DNA of 21,737 nt. It comes from Vicinamibacteria bacterium. GTDB lineage: Bacteria > Acidobacteriota > Vicinamibacteria > Vicinamibacterales > UBA2999. A program made the translations under genes and the position numbers. Positions 14,557 to 21,564 of the stretch are shown here, piece after piece (positions within the stretch are counted from its first letter, which is position 1; every line of letters starts with the position of its first letter). The notes below the pieces were generated by a model, which had not been told where the DNA came from, did no database searches, and was given only the letters and a program-made list of their open reading frames with translations. The stretch is from contig JAICQE010000059.1 of the NCBI GenBank assembly GCA_025938035.1, positions 1 through 21,737 of the forward strand. Reading direction: 5' to 3'.

Positions 14557-17019
14557 TCAATTCGAGGGTTCCCTCCTGGAGTCGGCAGCCGCTCGCATCT
14601 GGAAAGGGACGCTCCGGATAATCCCCAGAACAACAGAGGAAAACCGGTAGTCGTCGCGGCGCGCATCGCGGACGATGGCCCGCACCGCCGGCATGTCTGG
14701 GGCCGCCAGGCCACGTCCGACGGCGTAGGTCAGCAGCTTCTCGGTCACCGTTCCAACGAAGATCTCCGGCTCGCGCATCAGCGCCTGGCGCAGCGCCACG
14801 ACACCATCCACTTTCGTACCGTCCACGAGCTGGCCTGAGGCGTCCACCGGCGTGCCGCGCGTCCCGCCGTCGCGCGTGCGCCACGCGCCAACCGCGTCGA
14901 AGTTCTCGAGCGCCAGGCCGGCGGGATCGATCATCCGGTGACACCCGGCGCACGCGGGATTCCGGCGATGCGCCTCGAGCCGTTCGCGCACCGACTTCGG
15001 CTTCGCCGCCGCGGTCTCCTCCTCGAACGGCGGGACGACGTCGGGCGGGGGCGGTGGCGGAGCGCCGAGGATGTTCTCGAGCACCCACTTCCCGCGAATC
15101 ACCGGCGAGGTCCGGTGCGGATGCGACGTCACCATCAGCACGGCGCCTTTGCCAAGCAGACCCTTCCGCGTTTCGTCGGGCAGCGAGACGCGGCGGAAAT
15201 GGCTGCCGTAGACGTTCGGGATCCCGTAGTGGCGGGCGAGGCGCTCGTTCACGAACGTGTAGTCGGCCATCATCAGATCGAGGACGCTGCGATCCTCACG
15301 GATGATCGATCCGACGAACAGTTCCGTTTCCGCGTGAAGCGCCTGACGGAGGTTGTCGTCGAAATCCGGGAACTCGTGCGAGTTCGGCTGCTTGCTCTTC
15401 AGGTTTCGCAGCTGCAGCCACTGTCCGAGGAAGTTGTCGACGAGCGTTTGCGCTTTCGGGTCCGCAAGCATCCGCCGCACCTGGCGCTCGAGCGTCGCCG
15501 GCCTGCTCAGGGCGCCGCGTGCCGCCAGATCGAGCAGTTCGTCGTCCGGAATGCTGCTCCAGATGAAAAACGACAACCGCGACGCCAGATCGATGTCGGC
15601 GACGCGATACGCCGCGCCGGCCGCAAGTCCTGCGGGGTCGCGTTCGGTTCGGAAGATGAACTTCGGGCTGGACAGAACCCTGCGCAGCGCCAGGTCGATG
15701 CCGCTGTCGAAACTGCCACCATCCTTACGTCCCTGGCGGAAGAAGTCCATCAGCGTGGCAAGGTCCCGTTCGGACAGATCCGACCGATAGGCCCGCCGGC
15801 CGACCGTCGACAGAATCTGCCGGGCACAGCCCGTTTCGTCAGCTTGCGTTTTCGGGGTGCACACGAACAGGCGACGGCGGCTTGGCGTATCGGCGGCGCC
15901 CGTCGCGTTGAAGGGACCTGTGAGGATCACTTCGTCGATGTGCGGGTAGCCTGAGAAGTCGATGGTGTCGGACGAGCTGCGGACGTAATTCTGCAGGCGG
16001 CGCGTGTTGAGCGCCTGTGTCTTCTCCAGGAACGCCGCGCCGATCTTGTGCGGGCCGGCCTTCAGCTTCACGCGCGCCGTGAAGCGGCCGTCCACGGCGT
16101 CGCCGGTCGTCGTCGGATTGTCGCTCGAGGCGACGATCTCCTTGTCGCCGCCGAACGTGGCCAGGTGCACACGCTCGCCGTCCACCGAAATCTCGAGCTG
16201 ATGCTCGTACTCGAGGCCGCGCATGGTTCCCAGATTCGTGCGGAAGAGCGTCACGCGGAACTGGTATTCGCCGTCGAGGGGCAGCGTCGTGTCGATCAGA
16301 ATGCCGCCCACGGTCCCGAGCGGCAGTCCGGGGACGTGGCGATCCTGCGACTCGTCCTGACGGACACGGTAGATCTCTCCCGCGGGCGGCAGGCTGCGAT
16401 CTCCCAGCGCCAGCGCGCTGATACGCTCCGCGGCCGTCAGGTAGCTTTCGAGCAGCACCGGCGACACGCCGAGCACGTCGGCGTTGTTGTCGAAGCCCGC
16501 GCTGGAATCGTCCGCCGGCAGCATCGTGGAGACGTCGACGTCGAGCGCGAGCAGATCGCGAATGGCATTGGCGTACTCGGCGCGATTCAGCCGGTGCACG
16601 AGCGGCCGACCGGGATTCGGTCGTGTCCGCGCCGCTGCATCGAGCGTCGCGACCAGCGACGACAGCAGCTCGTCGCGCTCGGCGACGTTCGGCCGTGGCG
16701 CTCCCGCCGGCGGCATCATGCCGGTGCGGACTTTGCGGATTACCTTTTCCCAGACGTCCGCATGCGCGGCGATGTCGGCAAGCTCCGGGCGATCGAGCGC
16801 CAGCCCGCCGGTTTTCAGCTTGTCGTTGTGACAGGTGACGCAGTAGGTGGAGACGATTGCCTGTACGCCGAGGGCCGGAGGCGCCGCGCTACCGGATGTT
16901 TGCTGCGCGGCGCCGGTGCCTGAAGACCACGGCGCCAGAAATGCAGAATTCAAAATGCAAAATGCAAACAGCGCGTGGCGTCGAACCGCAGCGTGCCGTT
17001 TGCATTTTGAATCTTGCAT
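14557..17019 (-). CDS. DUF1592 family diheme cytochrome-like protein
   Basis: This gene encodes an 820-residue exported protein. A first heme-c motif CVTCH is at residues 60-64 in a cytochrome-like stretch (LKTGGLALDR, MMPPAG). A DUF1587-type region follows (HRLNRAEYANAIRDLL, residues 142-156), then a carbohydrate-binding-like insert (about 212-370), DUF1595 (about 398-440), DUF1592 (about 440-570, LSFFIWSSIPDDELL), DUF1588 (about 617-670, GAVLMVTSHPHRTSPVIRGK) and DUF1585 (about 690-805). A second heme-c motif CAGCH is at 690-694. This is the usual order for the Planctomycete-type cytochrome family. The product is probably periplasmic and electron-transferring; the partner is unknown. Residues 1-27, including much of the signal peptide (charged KCKRHAAVRRH, then ALFAFCILNSAFLA), are encoded inside the inverted repeat at 16940-17034. 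No Shine-Dalgarno sequence is visible. The gene starts 25 bases after the upstream ankyrin stop. Confidence 0.9.
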   Translation of the reverse strand: MQDSKCKRHAAVRRHALFAFCILNSAFLAPWSSGTGAAQQTSGSAAPPALGVQAIVSTYCVTCHNDKLKTGGLALDRPELADIAAHADVWEKVIRKVRTGMMPPAGAPRPNVAERDELLSSLVATLDAAARTRPNPGRPLVHRLNRAEYANAIRDLLALDVDVSTMLPADDSSAGFDNNADVLGVSPVLLESYLTAAERISALALGDRSLPPAGEIYRVRQDESQDRHVPGLPLGTVGGILIDTTLPLDGEYQFRVTLFRTNLGTMRGLEYEHQLEISVDGERVHLATFGGDKEIVASSDNPTTTGDAVDGRFTARVKLKAGPHKIGAAFLEKTQALNTRRLQNYVRSSSDTIDFSGYPHIDEVILTGPFNATGAADTPSRRRLFVCTPKTQADETGCARQILSTVGRRAYRSDLSERDLATLMDFFRQGRKDGGSFDSGIDLALRRVLSSPKFIFRTERDPAGLAAGAAYRVADIDLASRLSFFIWSSIPDDELLDLAARGALSRPATLERQVRRMLADPKAQTLVDNFLGQWLQLRNLKSKQPNSHEFPDFDDNLRQALHAETELFVGSIIREDRSVLDLMMADYTFVNERLARHYGIPNVYGSHFRRVSLPDETRKGLLGKGAVLMVTSHPHRTSPVIRGKWVLENILGAPPPPPPDVVPPFEEETAAAKPKSVRERLEAHRRNPACAGCHRMIDPAGLALENFDAVGAWRTRDGGTRGTPVDASGQLVDGTKVDGVVALRQALMREPEIFVGTVTEKLLTYAVGRGLAAPDMPAVRAIVRDARRDDYRFSSVVLGIIRSVPFQMRAAADSRREPSN

Positions 17020-17034
17020 TTTGCATTTTGCATT
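16940..17034. repeat. Inverted TGCATTT-word repeat overlapping the DUF1592 start
   Basis: Left arm 16940-16969 carries AATGCAAAATGCAAA-type words. Right arm 16998-17034 carries the complementary TTTGCATTTTG words in a 7-base period (GCATTTT). They are separated by a 28-base GC-rich loop. Pairing is good over GTTTGCATTTTG and then needs a small shift because GAATC/GAATTC lies at different places in the arms. On the minus strand it begins about ten bases after the ankyrin stop (17045) and contains the start codon and first 27 codons of the DUF1592 gene. It is markedly AT-rich against its surroundings. Confidence 0.85.
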
Positions 17035-17044
17035 CGCGACGCGC

Positions 17045-19090
17045 CTACTGGCCGTCGCAGAGGGCCACGACGCAAATCGAGTTGATCGTCCGATTTGCCG
17101 GCGGCACTTTCATGCCTCGCTCGATCATCAGCTTGCGGATCAGCTCCTTCGCTTCCGGCCGCTCGACGGCGGACTGCACGCCAACACGGACGAGGCCCTC
17201 GGCGTAGTCCAACGCCTGCCAGGTGAGGCCGGCGATGGTCGCGCCGGGGATATGCGTGTCGCGGCTGCCGCGATCCCGTGCATCGAGCCTGGCGCCGCGG
17301 TCAACGAGCAGCTGAATGACCTCCGGACGTCCCTTCAGCGCGGCGCCCATCAGCGGCGTGCGCCCTTCCTGGTTCGCCGAGTTCGGATCGAGGCCGAGAT
17401 CGAGCAGCATGCGAACGGCTTCGAGGTTCTCCTTCGCCGAACGCTCGTAGGTCACGCCGTCCACCCAGCCGATGCCCGCCGCCGCCGTGAGCGCATTGTC
17501 GCCCTGGGCGGTCGCCACCTTGGGATCAGCCTTGTACTCGAGCAGCAGCTTCATCAGCGCCGTGTCGCTGGACTGCGCCGCACGGATGAACGCCGTTGCG
17601 CCGTTTTCGTAGAACCACTGCATCGTGAAGATGGTGCGCGTCAGCGTGTTGTCCTTCACCTTCGCGTTCGGGTCGGCGCCCTTGTCGAGCAGCAGCTTGA
17701 TCAGCTCGAGGTGATCCATGTCCGGCTTCGGCACCGGATAGTCGCCGCCCTCGATGTTGCGGTTATCCGTGGCGAGGTACAGCGGCGTCCACCCACCCTT
17801 GTTCGCGAGGTTGGGATTCGCGCCGCTCTCGAGGAGCAGCTTCGCCAGCTGGTAGTTGCGGTTGTTCACCGCGACCAGCAGCGGCGTCCAGCCGTACTCG
17901 GTCGTCTGGTTGACGTCGGCCTTGGCCGCGATGAGCAGCCGCGCCGACTCGATATCGCCTTCGCGCGCGGCGAACACGAGCGGCGTCAGCCCGCCGCCGC
18001 CACCGCCGACGAGACCGGCAACAACCACCTCGGCATCATCATCGTCGGGCTCTGGTGCTTCAGCCGCAGCCGCCTGCGCGGGCGCCGCGCCACCCGCGCG
18101 TCCGCCCGCTCCGCGGCCACGTCCGCCCGCACCGCCGTTGCGTCCGCCCTGGCCGCGACCAGCTCCCGCCTGCGGATCTGCGGCACCAGGCTGAGGAGCC
18201 GCCGCGGGTGCCTGATCACTCGTCGCCGGCGGCTGCGCGGGGCTCGCGGGCTGCTGCGCCGGTGTGTTCGCCGGGTTCCCCGCCGGCTGCGCCGTGTTGC
18301 CCGGCTGCGGCGCGGCCGTCGCCGGCTGTTCAGCGGCCTGGCCCTGTCCGGCGCGGTTTCCTGTAAACGCATTGCGCGGCCCGCCGAGATCCTGGCCGCT
18401 TTCGAATTCGAACTCGAGCTGCTCTTCGTAGGTGCGGCCAGCGGCCTTCGCCCGCTCTCGGCGGCGCTGCGCTTCCTCGACGGCCCGCGTGTTGACGCGC
18501 GGCGCAATGTAATTGCGCGGAAGGCCGGCGCCGGCAGATCGCGCCGCCGGATCCGCACCAGCCTTCAGCAGCGCGGCCACGGCTTCCGGATGCCGCTGCT
18601 CCACGGCCCACATCAGCGCGGTGGTGCCGCGGACCGGTTCGCGCGCGTTCACGTTGGCCCCGGCTTCGACCAGCAACCTGATGACGTCGGGATTGCCGTT
18701 GCGCGCGGCGAACATCACCATGGTCTCGCCATTCGGCCCGAGCGCCTTGGCGTCGCCTCCGGACTTCAACAGCCGATCGACGACCTGCGGATTGCCATAC
18801 AGCGCCGCCATCGCCAGCGGAGTCATGCCCTCGCGATTCGGCGCCGACTTCGCGCCCGCACGGAGGAGCATGTCCACGACTTCGACGTTGTCCCGATAGA
18901 CCGCCCAATGCAGCGCCGTCGCGCCGTCGTCCTGCGCCGCGTTGACGTCGGCTTTCTTCTGGATCAGCGCGCGTACGGCAGCAACATCGCCGCGCATCAC
19001 GGCATCGGCCACGTCCGAACCCGCGGCACGAAGCGCAACCGTGACGCTCGCGAGAACGAGGATGACGCCGGCAACTCGGACAGCTCTCAT
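17045..19090 (-). CDS. Secreted ankyrin-repeat protein with long low-complexity linker (first gene of the operon)
   Basis: This gene encodes a 681-residue protein from the ATG at 19090; a GTG at 19102 in frame is an alternative, but a GAGGTGGG ribosome-binding site fits the ATG better. Residues 1-24 are a signal peptide (VAGVILVLASVTVALRAAG). An N-terminal ankyrin block (about 26-185; DGATALHWAVYRDNVEVVDM, GTTALMWAVEQRHPEAVAAL) is joined by a charged helix (RAVEEAQRRRERAKAAGRTY) and a Pro/Ala/Gln- then Gly/Arg-rich linker (about 247-368) to a second ankyrin block (about 368-620; YGWTPLLVAVNNRNYQLAKL, GGWTPLYLATDNRNIEG). The tail ends in a short two-cysteine segment (INSICVVALCDGQ). It leads the four-gene set and its stop lies 25 bases before the DUF1592 start. 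A protein-binding scaffold is the family expectation. No convincing promoter hexamers were found in the 137-base upstream gap. Confidence 0.88.
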   Translation of the reverse strand: MRAVRVAGVILVLASVTVALRAAGSDVADAVMRGDVAAVRALIQKKADVNAAQDDGATALHWAVYRDNVEVVDMLLRAGAKSAPNREGMTPLAMAALYGNPQVVDRLLKSGGDAKALGPNGETMVMFAARNGNPDVIRLLVEAGANVNAREPVRGTTALMWAVEQRHPEAVAALLKAGADPAARSAGAGLPRNYIAPRVNTRAVEEAQRRRERAKAAGRTYEEQLEFEFESGQDLGGPRNAFTGNRAGQGQAAEQPATAAPQPGNTAQPAGNPANTPAQQPASPAQPPATSDQAPAAAPQPGAADPQAGAGRGQGGRNGGAGGRGRGAGGRAGGAAPAQAAAAEAPEPDDDDAEVVVAGLVGGGGGGLTPLVFAAREGDIESARLLIAAKADVNQTTEYGWTPLLVAVNNRNYQLAKLLLESGANPNLANKGGWTPLYLATDNRNIEGGDYPVPKPDMDHLELIKLLLDKGADPNAKVKDNTLTRTIFTMQWFYENGATAFIRAAQSSDTALMKLLLEYKADPKVATAQGDNALTAAAGIGWVDGVTYERSAKENLEAVRMLLDLGLDPNSANQEGRTPLMGAALKGRPEVIQLLVDRGARLDARDRGSRDTHIPGATIAGLTWQALDYAEGLVRVGVQSAVERPEAKELIRKLMIERGMKVPPANRTINSICVVALCDGQ
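18056..18352. repeat. Low-complexity coding stretch (linker of the ankyrin protein)
   Basis: The bases encoding residues about 247-345 of the first ankyrin protein are extremely GC-rich and simple: Pro/Ala/Gln-rich first (QPATAAPQPGNTAQPAGNPA), then Gly/Arg-rich, then a short acidic run (DDDD). It predicts a disordered spacer between two ankyrin blocks. Copy-number differences between strains would be expected. Confidence 0.7.
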
Positions 19091-19132
19091 GGTGAATCCC
19101 ACCTCTTGATCACGTGCGGCTTCGACCGTGGG

Positions 19133-19152
19133 GCGAACCCGACAGGGTTCGC
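19133..19152. repeat. Short hairpin after the EboE-like gene
   Basis: GCGAACCC, loop GACA, GGGTTCGC: a perfect 8-bp stem 75 bases past the stop of the EboE-like gene (minus) and 43 bases before the ankyrin ATG. No T-run follows on either strand, so it is at best a weak terminator. It may be a dispersed REP-like palindrome comparable to the one at 2134-2149. Confidence 0.45.
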
Positions 19153-19227
19153 GCCACGAGGTACAAGAATAATCCGGGACAGGGCGGGCGAGCTGGCCCC
19201 GGAACGGCCCAGTTTGTCAAAAGAACG

Positions 19228-20424
19228 TTAAATAAGCTGGCCTTTGACCCAGTCGAGCTCGCGGGTGACGTATTCCACGATGTCGCCGGTCTTGAGGTGA
19301 TCGGGCAGCACGTCCCAGGTGTAGGTTTCGATTTCGAGGTGAGTCGAGAGCGGCCTCTTCTTGTGAAACGCCAGCGCCTGTTCGAGCGCAAACCGGGTGG
19401 TGCCGAACGCGCCGAGATCGTTGAGGAAGACGGGCACGTGGAAATGCGTGCGCCATTCGCGCGGACCGGGGTTCTTGTACCAATCCTCGAACGCGTCCTC
19501 GAGGTTGAGGAACCAGGTCATCTTGCCGTCTTTCTTCTGGCAGGTCTGCGACAGGTAGATCGTCTTGGCGAATGTCTGCAGCGCGTCCACGATCTTCTGC
19601 GAAACGTCGGGGATATACATCGAGGCGGCTTCCTGCAGCTTCACGATCTGCACGCCGCTGTCCACCAGCTTCTGCAGCGACGCCGGAATGTCCTCATAGC
19701 CGACCGCCTGGTGACCGATGTCGAAGACGACGCCCATGTAGTCGCGCATCGCCTGCGCGGCATCTGCTTCGTTCAGTCCGGTTTTTTTCGCCAACCGCTT
19801 CGCCGTCCCGCCCGAGAACAGGTGATTCTTGAAGTAGGTGATGGTTTCGTCGGTCGTCTCGAGGTAGCAGCGCGGCTCCGGCTCGAGGCCGAGCGTCACC
19901 GTCTTCCCCGTCTTCTTCTTCAACTCGACCAGGTGGGCAACGACGTCGATGACGTTCGACGTATACGCCTCGACCACGTCATCGCCGGTGACCTTCGGCT
20001 TGAAGCCAAGCGGCGCGCTCTGGATCGAAGGGTTGATCCCCTCGGGAGCGAGCTCCGCGAGAAGGTTGGCAACTTTCTTCGTGTACTCCCGGCGCTCCGG
20101 GGTCGCCCAGTCGGGCTCGTACACGTCTTCCTTGATCACCTGCTTCTTGAAGACGCCGTAGACGAATGCGTTCGCGGTGTAGAGATAGAGGTCGTTGTCG
20201 GCGAAGAATTTCTTCAGGTCGGCGACCTTCGACGGTTCGGCAGACAGGAGCTCGGCCGACGGCGCCGAGGTGCGGAGGCACACGCCAAACTTCTCGTGCG
20301 GCGCGACGCGCGCCTTCACCGCGGGCAGATAGGTGTTAACGCTCTTCCAGAGCTGTTCCCAGTTGTCGGTCTGGTGGACGAGAGTCGAGTACGTGAGGTG
20401 GCCAAGGCCTTTACCGAGATCCAT
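19228..20424 (-). CDS. eboE: EboE-like TIM-barrel protein (sugar phosphate isomerase/epimerase-like)
   Basis: This gene encodes a 398-residue cytoplasmic protein without a signal peptide. The ATG at 20424 has AGGAG four bases upstream (20433-20429). The N terminus (GHLTYSTLVHQTDNWEQLW, LPAVKARVAPHEKFGVCLR) matches what is remembered of the metabolite traffic protein EboE. The body has the layout of xylose-isomerase-like TIM barrels: LGLEPEPRCYLET (glutamate strand), VVFDIGHQAVGYED (Asp/His), VQIVKLQEAA, and a late THFHVPVF (His-x-His) near residue 320, all plausible metal ligands. EboE belongs to the ebo set (eboA-F) linked to trafficking of secondary-metabolite precursors across the inner membrane. 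No eboA-D or eboF is in this window, so the gene is here alone with a Gfo/Idh/MocA enzyme (38 bases upstream). A general sugar isomerase role cannot be excluded. Confidence 0.7.
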   Translation of the reverse strand: MDLGKGLGHLTYSTLVHQTDNWEQLWKSVNTYLPAVKARVAPHEKFGVCLRTSAPSAELLSAEPSKVADLKKFFADNDLYLYTANAFVYGVFKKQVIKEDVYEPDWATPERREYTKKVANLLAELAPEGINPSIQSAPLGFKPKVTGDDVVEAYTSNVIDVVAHLVELKKKTGKTVTLGLEPEPRCYLETTDETITYFKNHLFSGGTAKRLAKKTGLNEADAAQAMRDYMGVVFDIGHQAVGYEDIPASLQKLVDSGVQIVKLQEAASMYIPDVSQKIVDALQTFAKTIYLSQTCQKKDGKMTWFLNLEDAFEDWYKNPGPREWRTHFHVPVFLNDLGAFGTTRFALEQALAFHKKRPLSTHLEIETYTWDVLPDHLKTGDIVEYVTRELDWVKGQLI

Positions 20425-20462
20425 GTCGCTCCTGTTCGGTTAACCGTGAAGCACGCAAAACG

Positions 20463-21485
20463 TTAGATCTTCTCGACGCGTCCAGATTCAGCGGATCTCA
20501 CGACTGCTTCGGTTACGGCGACGCCATGCACCATTTCGCCGAGCGGAATCGGATACGGTGCACCGCCCTGGGCGGCGTCGGCGAACGCCTCGAGTGACGC
20601 GCGCGTCACGTCGAGCTTCGCCGCTTCCCACGTCTGCGCCGGGCCTTTGGCGGGCTGGAATTTACAGGTGCCGAACAGTTTCGTGCGGCGCTCCTCCGAC
20701 GGCGCGCCGGCAACGTGCGTCATGCCCTCGAGGCGGACCCAGCCCTTGGAGCCGAACACCTGGAAGCTGAAACCCGGACCGGTCGCCGTCATCGTGCCGA
20801 GGTATCCGGACATGCCGGCCTTCATGCGGAACAGCATCGACGTCGTGTCATCGGAATCCACCGCCACCACACGACGGAAGCTCTGGCAATAGACCGTGTC
20901 GATCTCGCCGCACAGGTCGATCATTCCGTCGATCGCGTGCACGCCCATTGGCGTCAGCCCGCCGGCCGGCGTTTCATCCCGCTGTGCGCGCCACGCGTCG
21001 GCTTTCAGCGCCAGCGCATTGGGAAACGTCATGGTTGCTTCGATGTGCAGGATGGTGCCGAGATCGCCGTTCCTGATCTGTTCGCGAAGCCTGGTCATCT
21101 CGGGATGGAAACGGCGGTTGTAACCGAGGCCGAGAGTCACGCCGGCCTTCTCCGTCGCGGCCACCGCCTGCTCCGCTTCCGTCTTGTGCAGCGCAAACGG
21201 CTTTTCGCAGAAGACATGCTTGCCCGCCTTCGCCGCGGCAATCACCTGCGGCGAATGCTGCGAATGCGGCGTGGCGAGCACCACGGCATCAACGTTCGGA
21301 TCGGCGAGGATCGCTTCGTAGCTGTCGGCGTAGGTCAGGCCCTGCTCTTTCGCGAACGCGAGGTAGTCATCGGTCTTCGTGCGCGAGGTGGCAGAAACGA
21401 ACTTGATTTTGTCGCTGGTCCCCTGAACCGATTCGACGAGCGTCTTTCCCCACCACCCGAGGCCGACCTGTGCTGCCCTGATCAC
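20463..21485 (-). CDS. Gfo/Idh/MocA family oxidoreductase
   Basis: This gene encodes 340 residues of an NAD(P)-dependent oxidoreductase acting on sugars or inositol-like substrates in the cytoplasm. The start is the GTG at 21485, with GGAG five bases before it (21494-21491). A longer reading from an ATG at 21545 would run through the repeat at 21501-21564 and is rejected. The Rossmann motif is at residues 8-13 (GLGWWG). The EKP motif with the usual catalytic lysine is at 94-96 (HVFCEKPFALHK). The second domain shows the GYNRRFHPEM stretch and GGLTPMGVHAIDGMIDL, where the histidine is the family's expected catalytic or substrate residue. Length is normal for the family. It lies between the MetE-like gene (78 bases upstream) and the EboE-like gene (38 bases downstream; that gap contains the palindrome CGGTTAACCG at 20437-20446), and probably shares their transcript. 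Confidence 0.92.
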   Translation of the reverse strand: MIRAAQVGLGWWGKTLVESVQGTSDKIKFVSATSRTKTDDYLAFAKEQGLTYADSYEAILADPNVDAVVLATPHSQHSPQVIAAAKAGKHVFCEKPFALHKTEAEQAVAATEKAGVTLGLGYNRRFHPEMTRLREQIRNGDLGTILHIEATMTFPNALALKADAWRAQRDETPAGGLTPMGVHAIDGMIDLCGEIDTVYCQSFRRVVAVDSDDTTSMLFRMKAGMSGYLGTMTATGPGFSFQVFGSKGWVRLEGMTHVAGAPSEERRTKLFGTCKFQPAKGPAQTWEAAKLDVTRASLEAFADAAQGGAPYPIPLGEMVHGVAVTEAVVRSAESGRVEKI

Positions 21486-21490
21486 AGCTG

Positions 21491-21494
21491 CTCC
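21491..21494 (-). promoter_or_regulatory. Ribosome-binding site of the Gfo/Idh/MocA gene
   Basis: GGAG on the minus strand five bases before the GTG at 21485. It selects this GTG over the ATG at 21545, whose extra 20 codons are repeat-derived. Confidence 0.7.
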
Positions 21495-21500
21495 AAAGTT

Positions 21501-21564
21501 GAAAACTGGAAAACTGGAAGAAGTGGAAAAGTTCCACTCTTCCACTTTTGTACTTTTTCCACTT
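21501..21564. repeat. Inverted AAGTGGAAA-word repeat between the MetE-like and Gfo/Idh genes
   Basis: The left half (21501-21532) is built from AAACTGGAA and AAGTGGAAA words. The right half (21533-21564) is built from the complementary TTCCACTTTT words in a roughly 8-10 base period. The outermost clear pairing is AAGTGGAAAAGT (21521-21532) with ACTTTTTCCACTT (21552-21564), one unpaired base; a shorter pairing AAGTGGAA/TTCCACTT is nested. The last bases overlap the TAA stop of the MetE-like gene (21563-21565). Confidence 0.8.

Noticed and set aside
16847..19231. Plus-strand open frame of 794 codons
   Set aside because: It is antisense to the first ankyrin gene and the start of DUF1592. Its composition is Arg/His-rich, as expected for the opposite strand of a high-GC gene, with no recognisable domain.
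19114..20466. Plus-strand open frame of 450 codons
   Set aside because: It is antisense to the EboE-like gene and has no family features.
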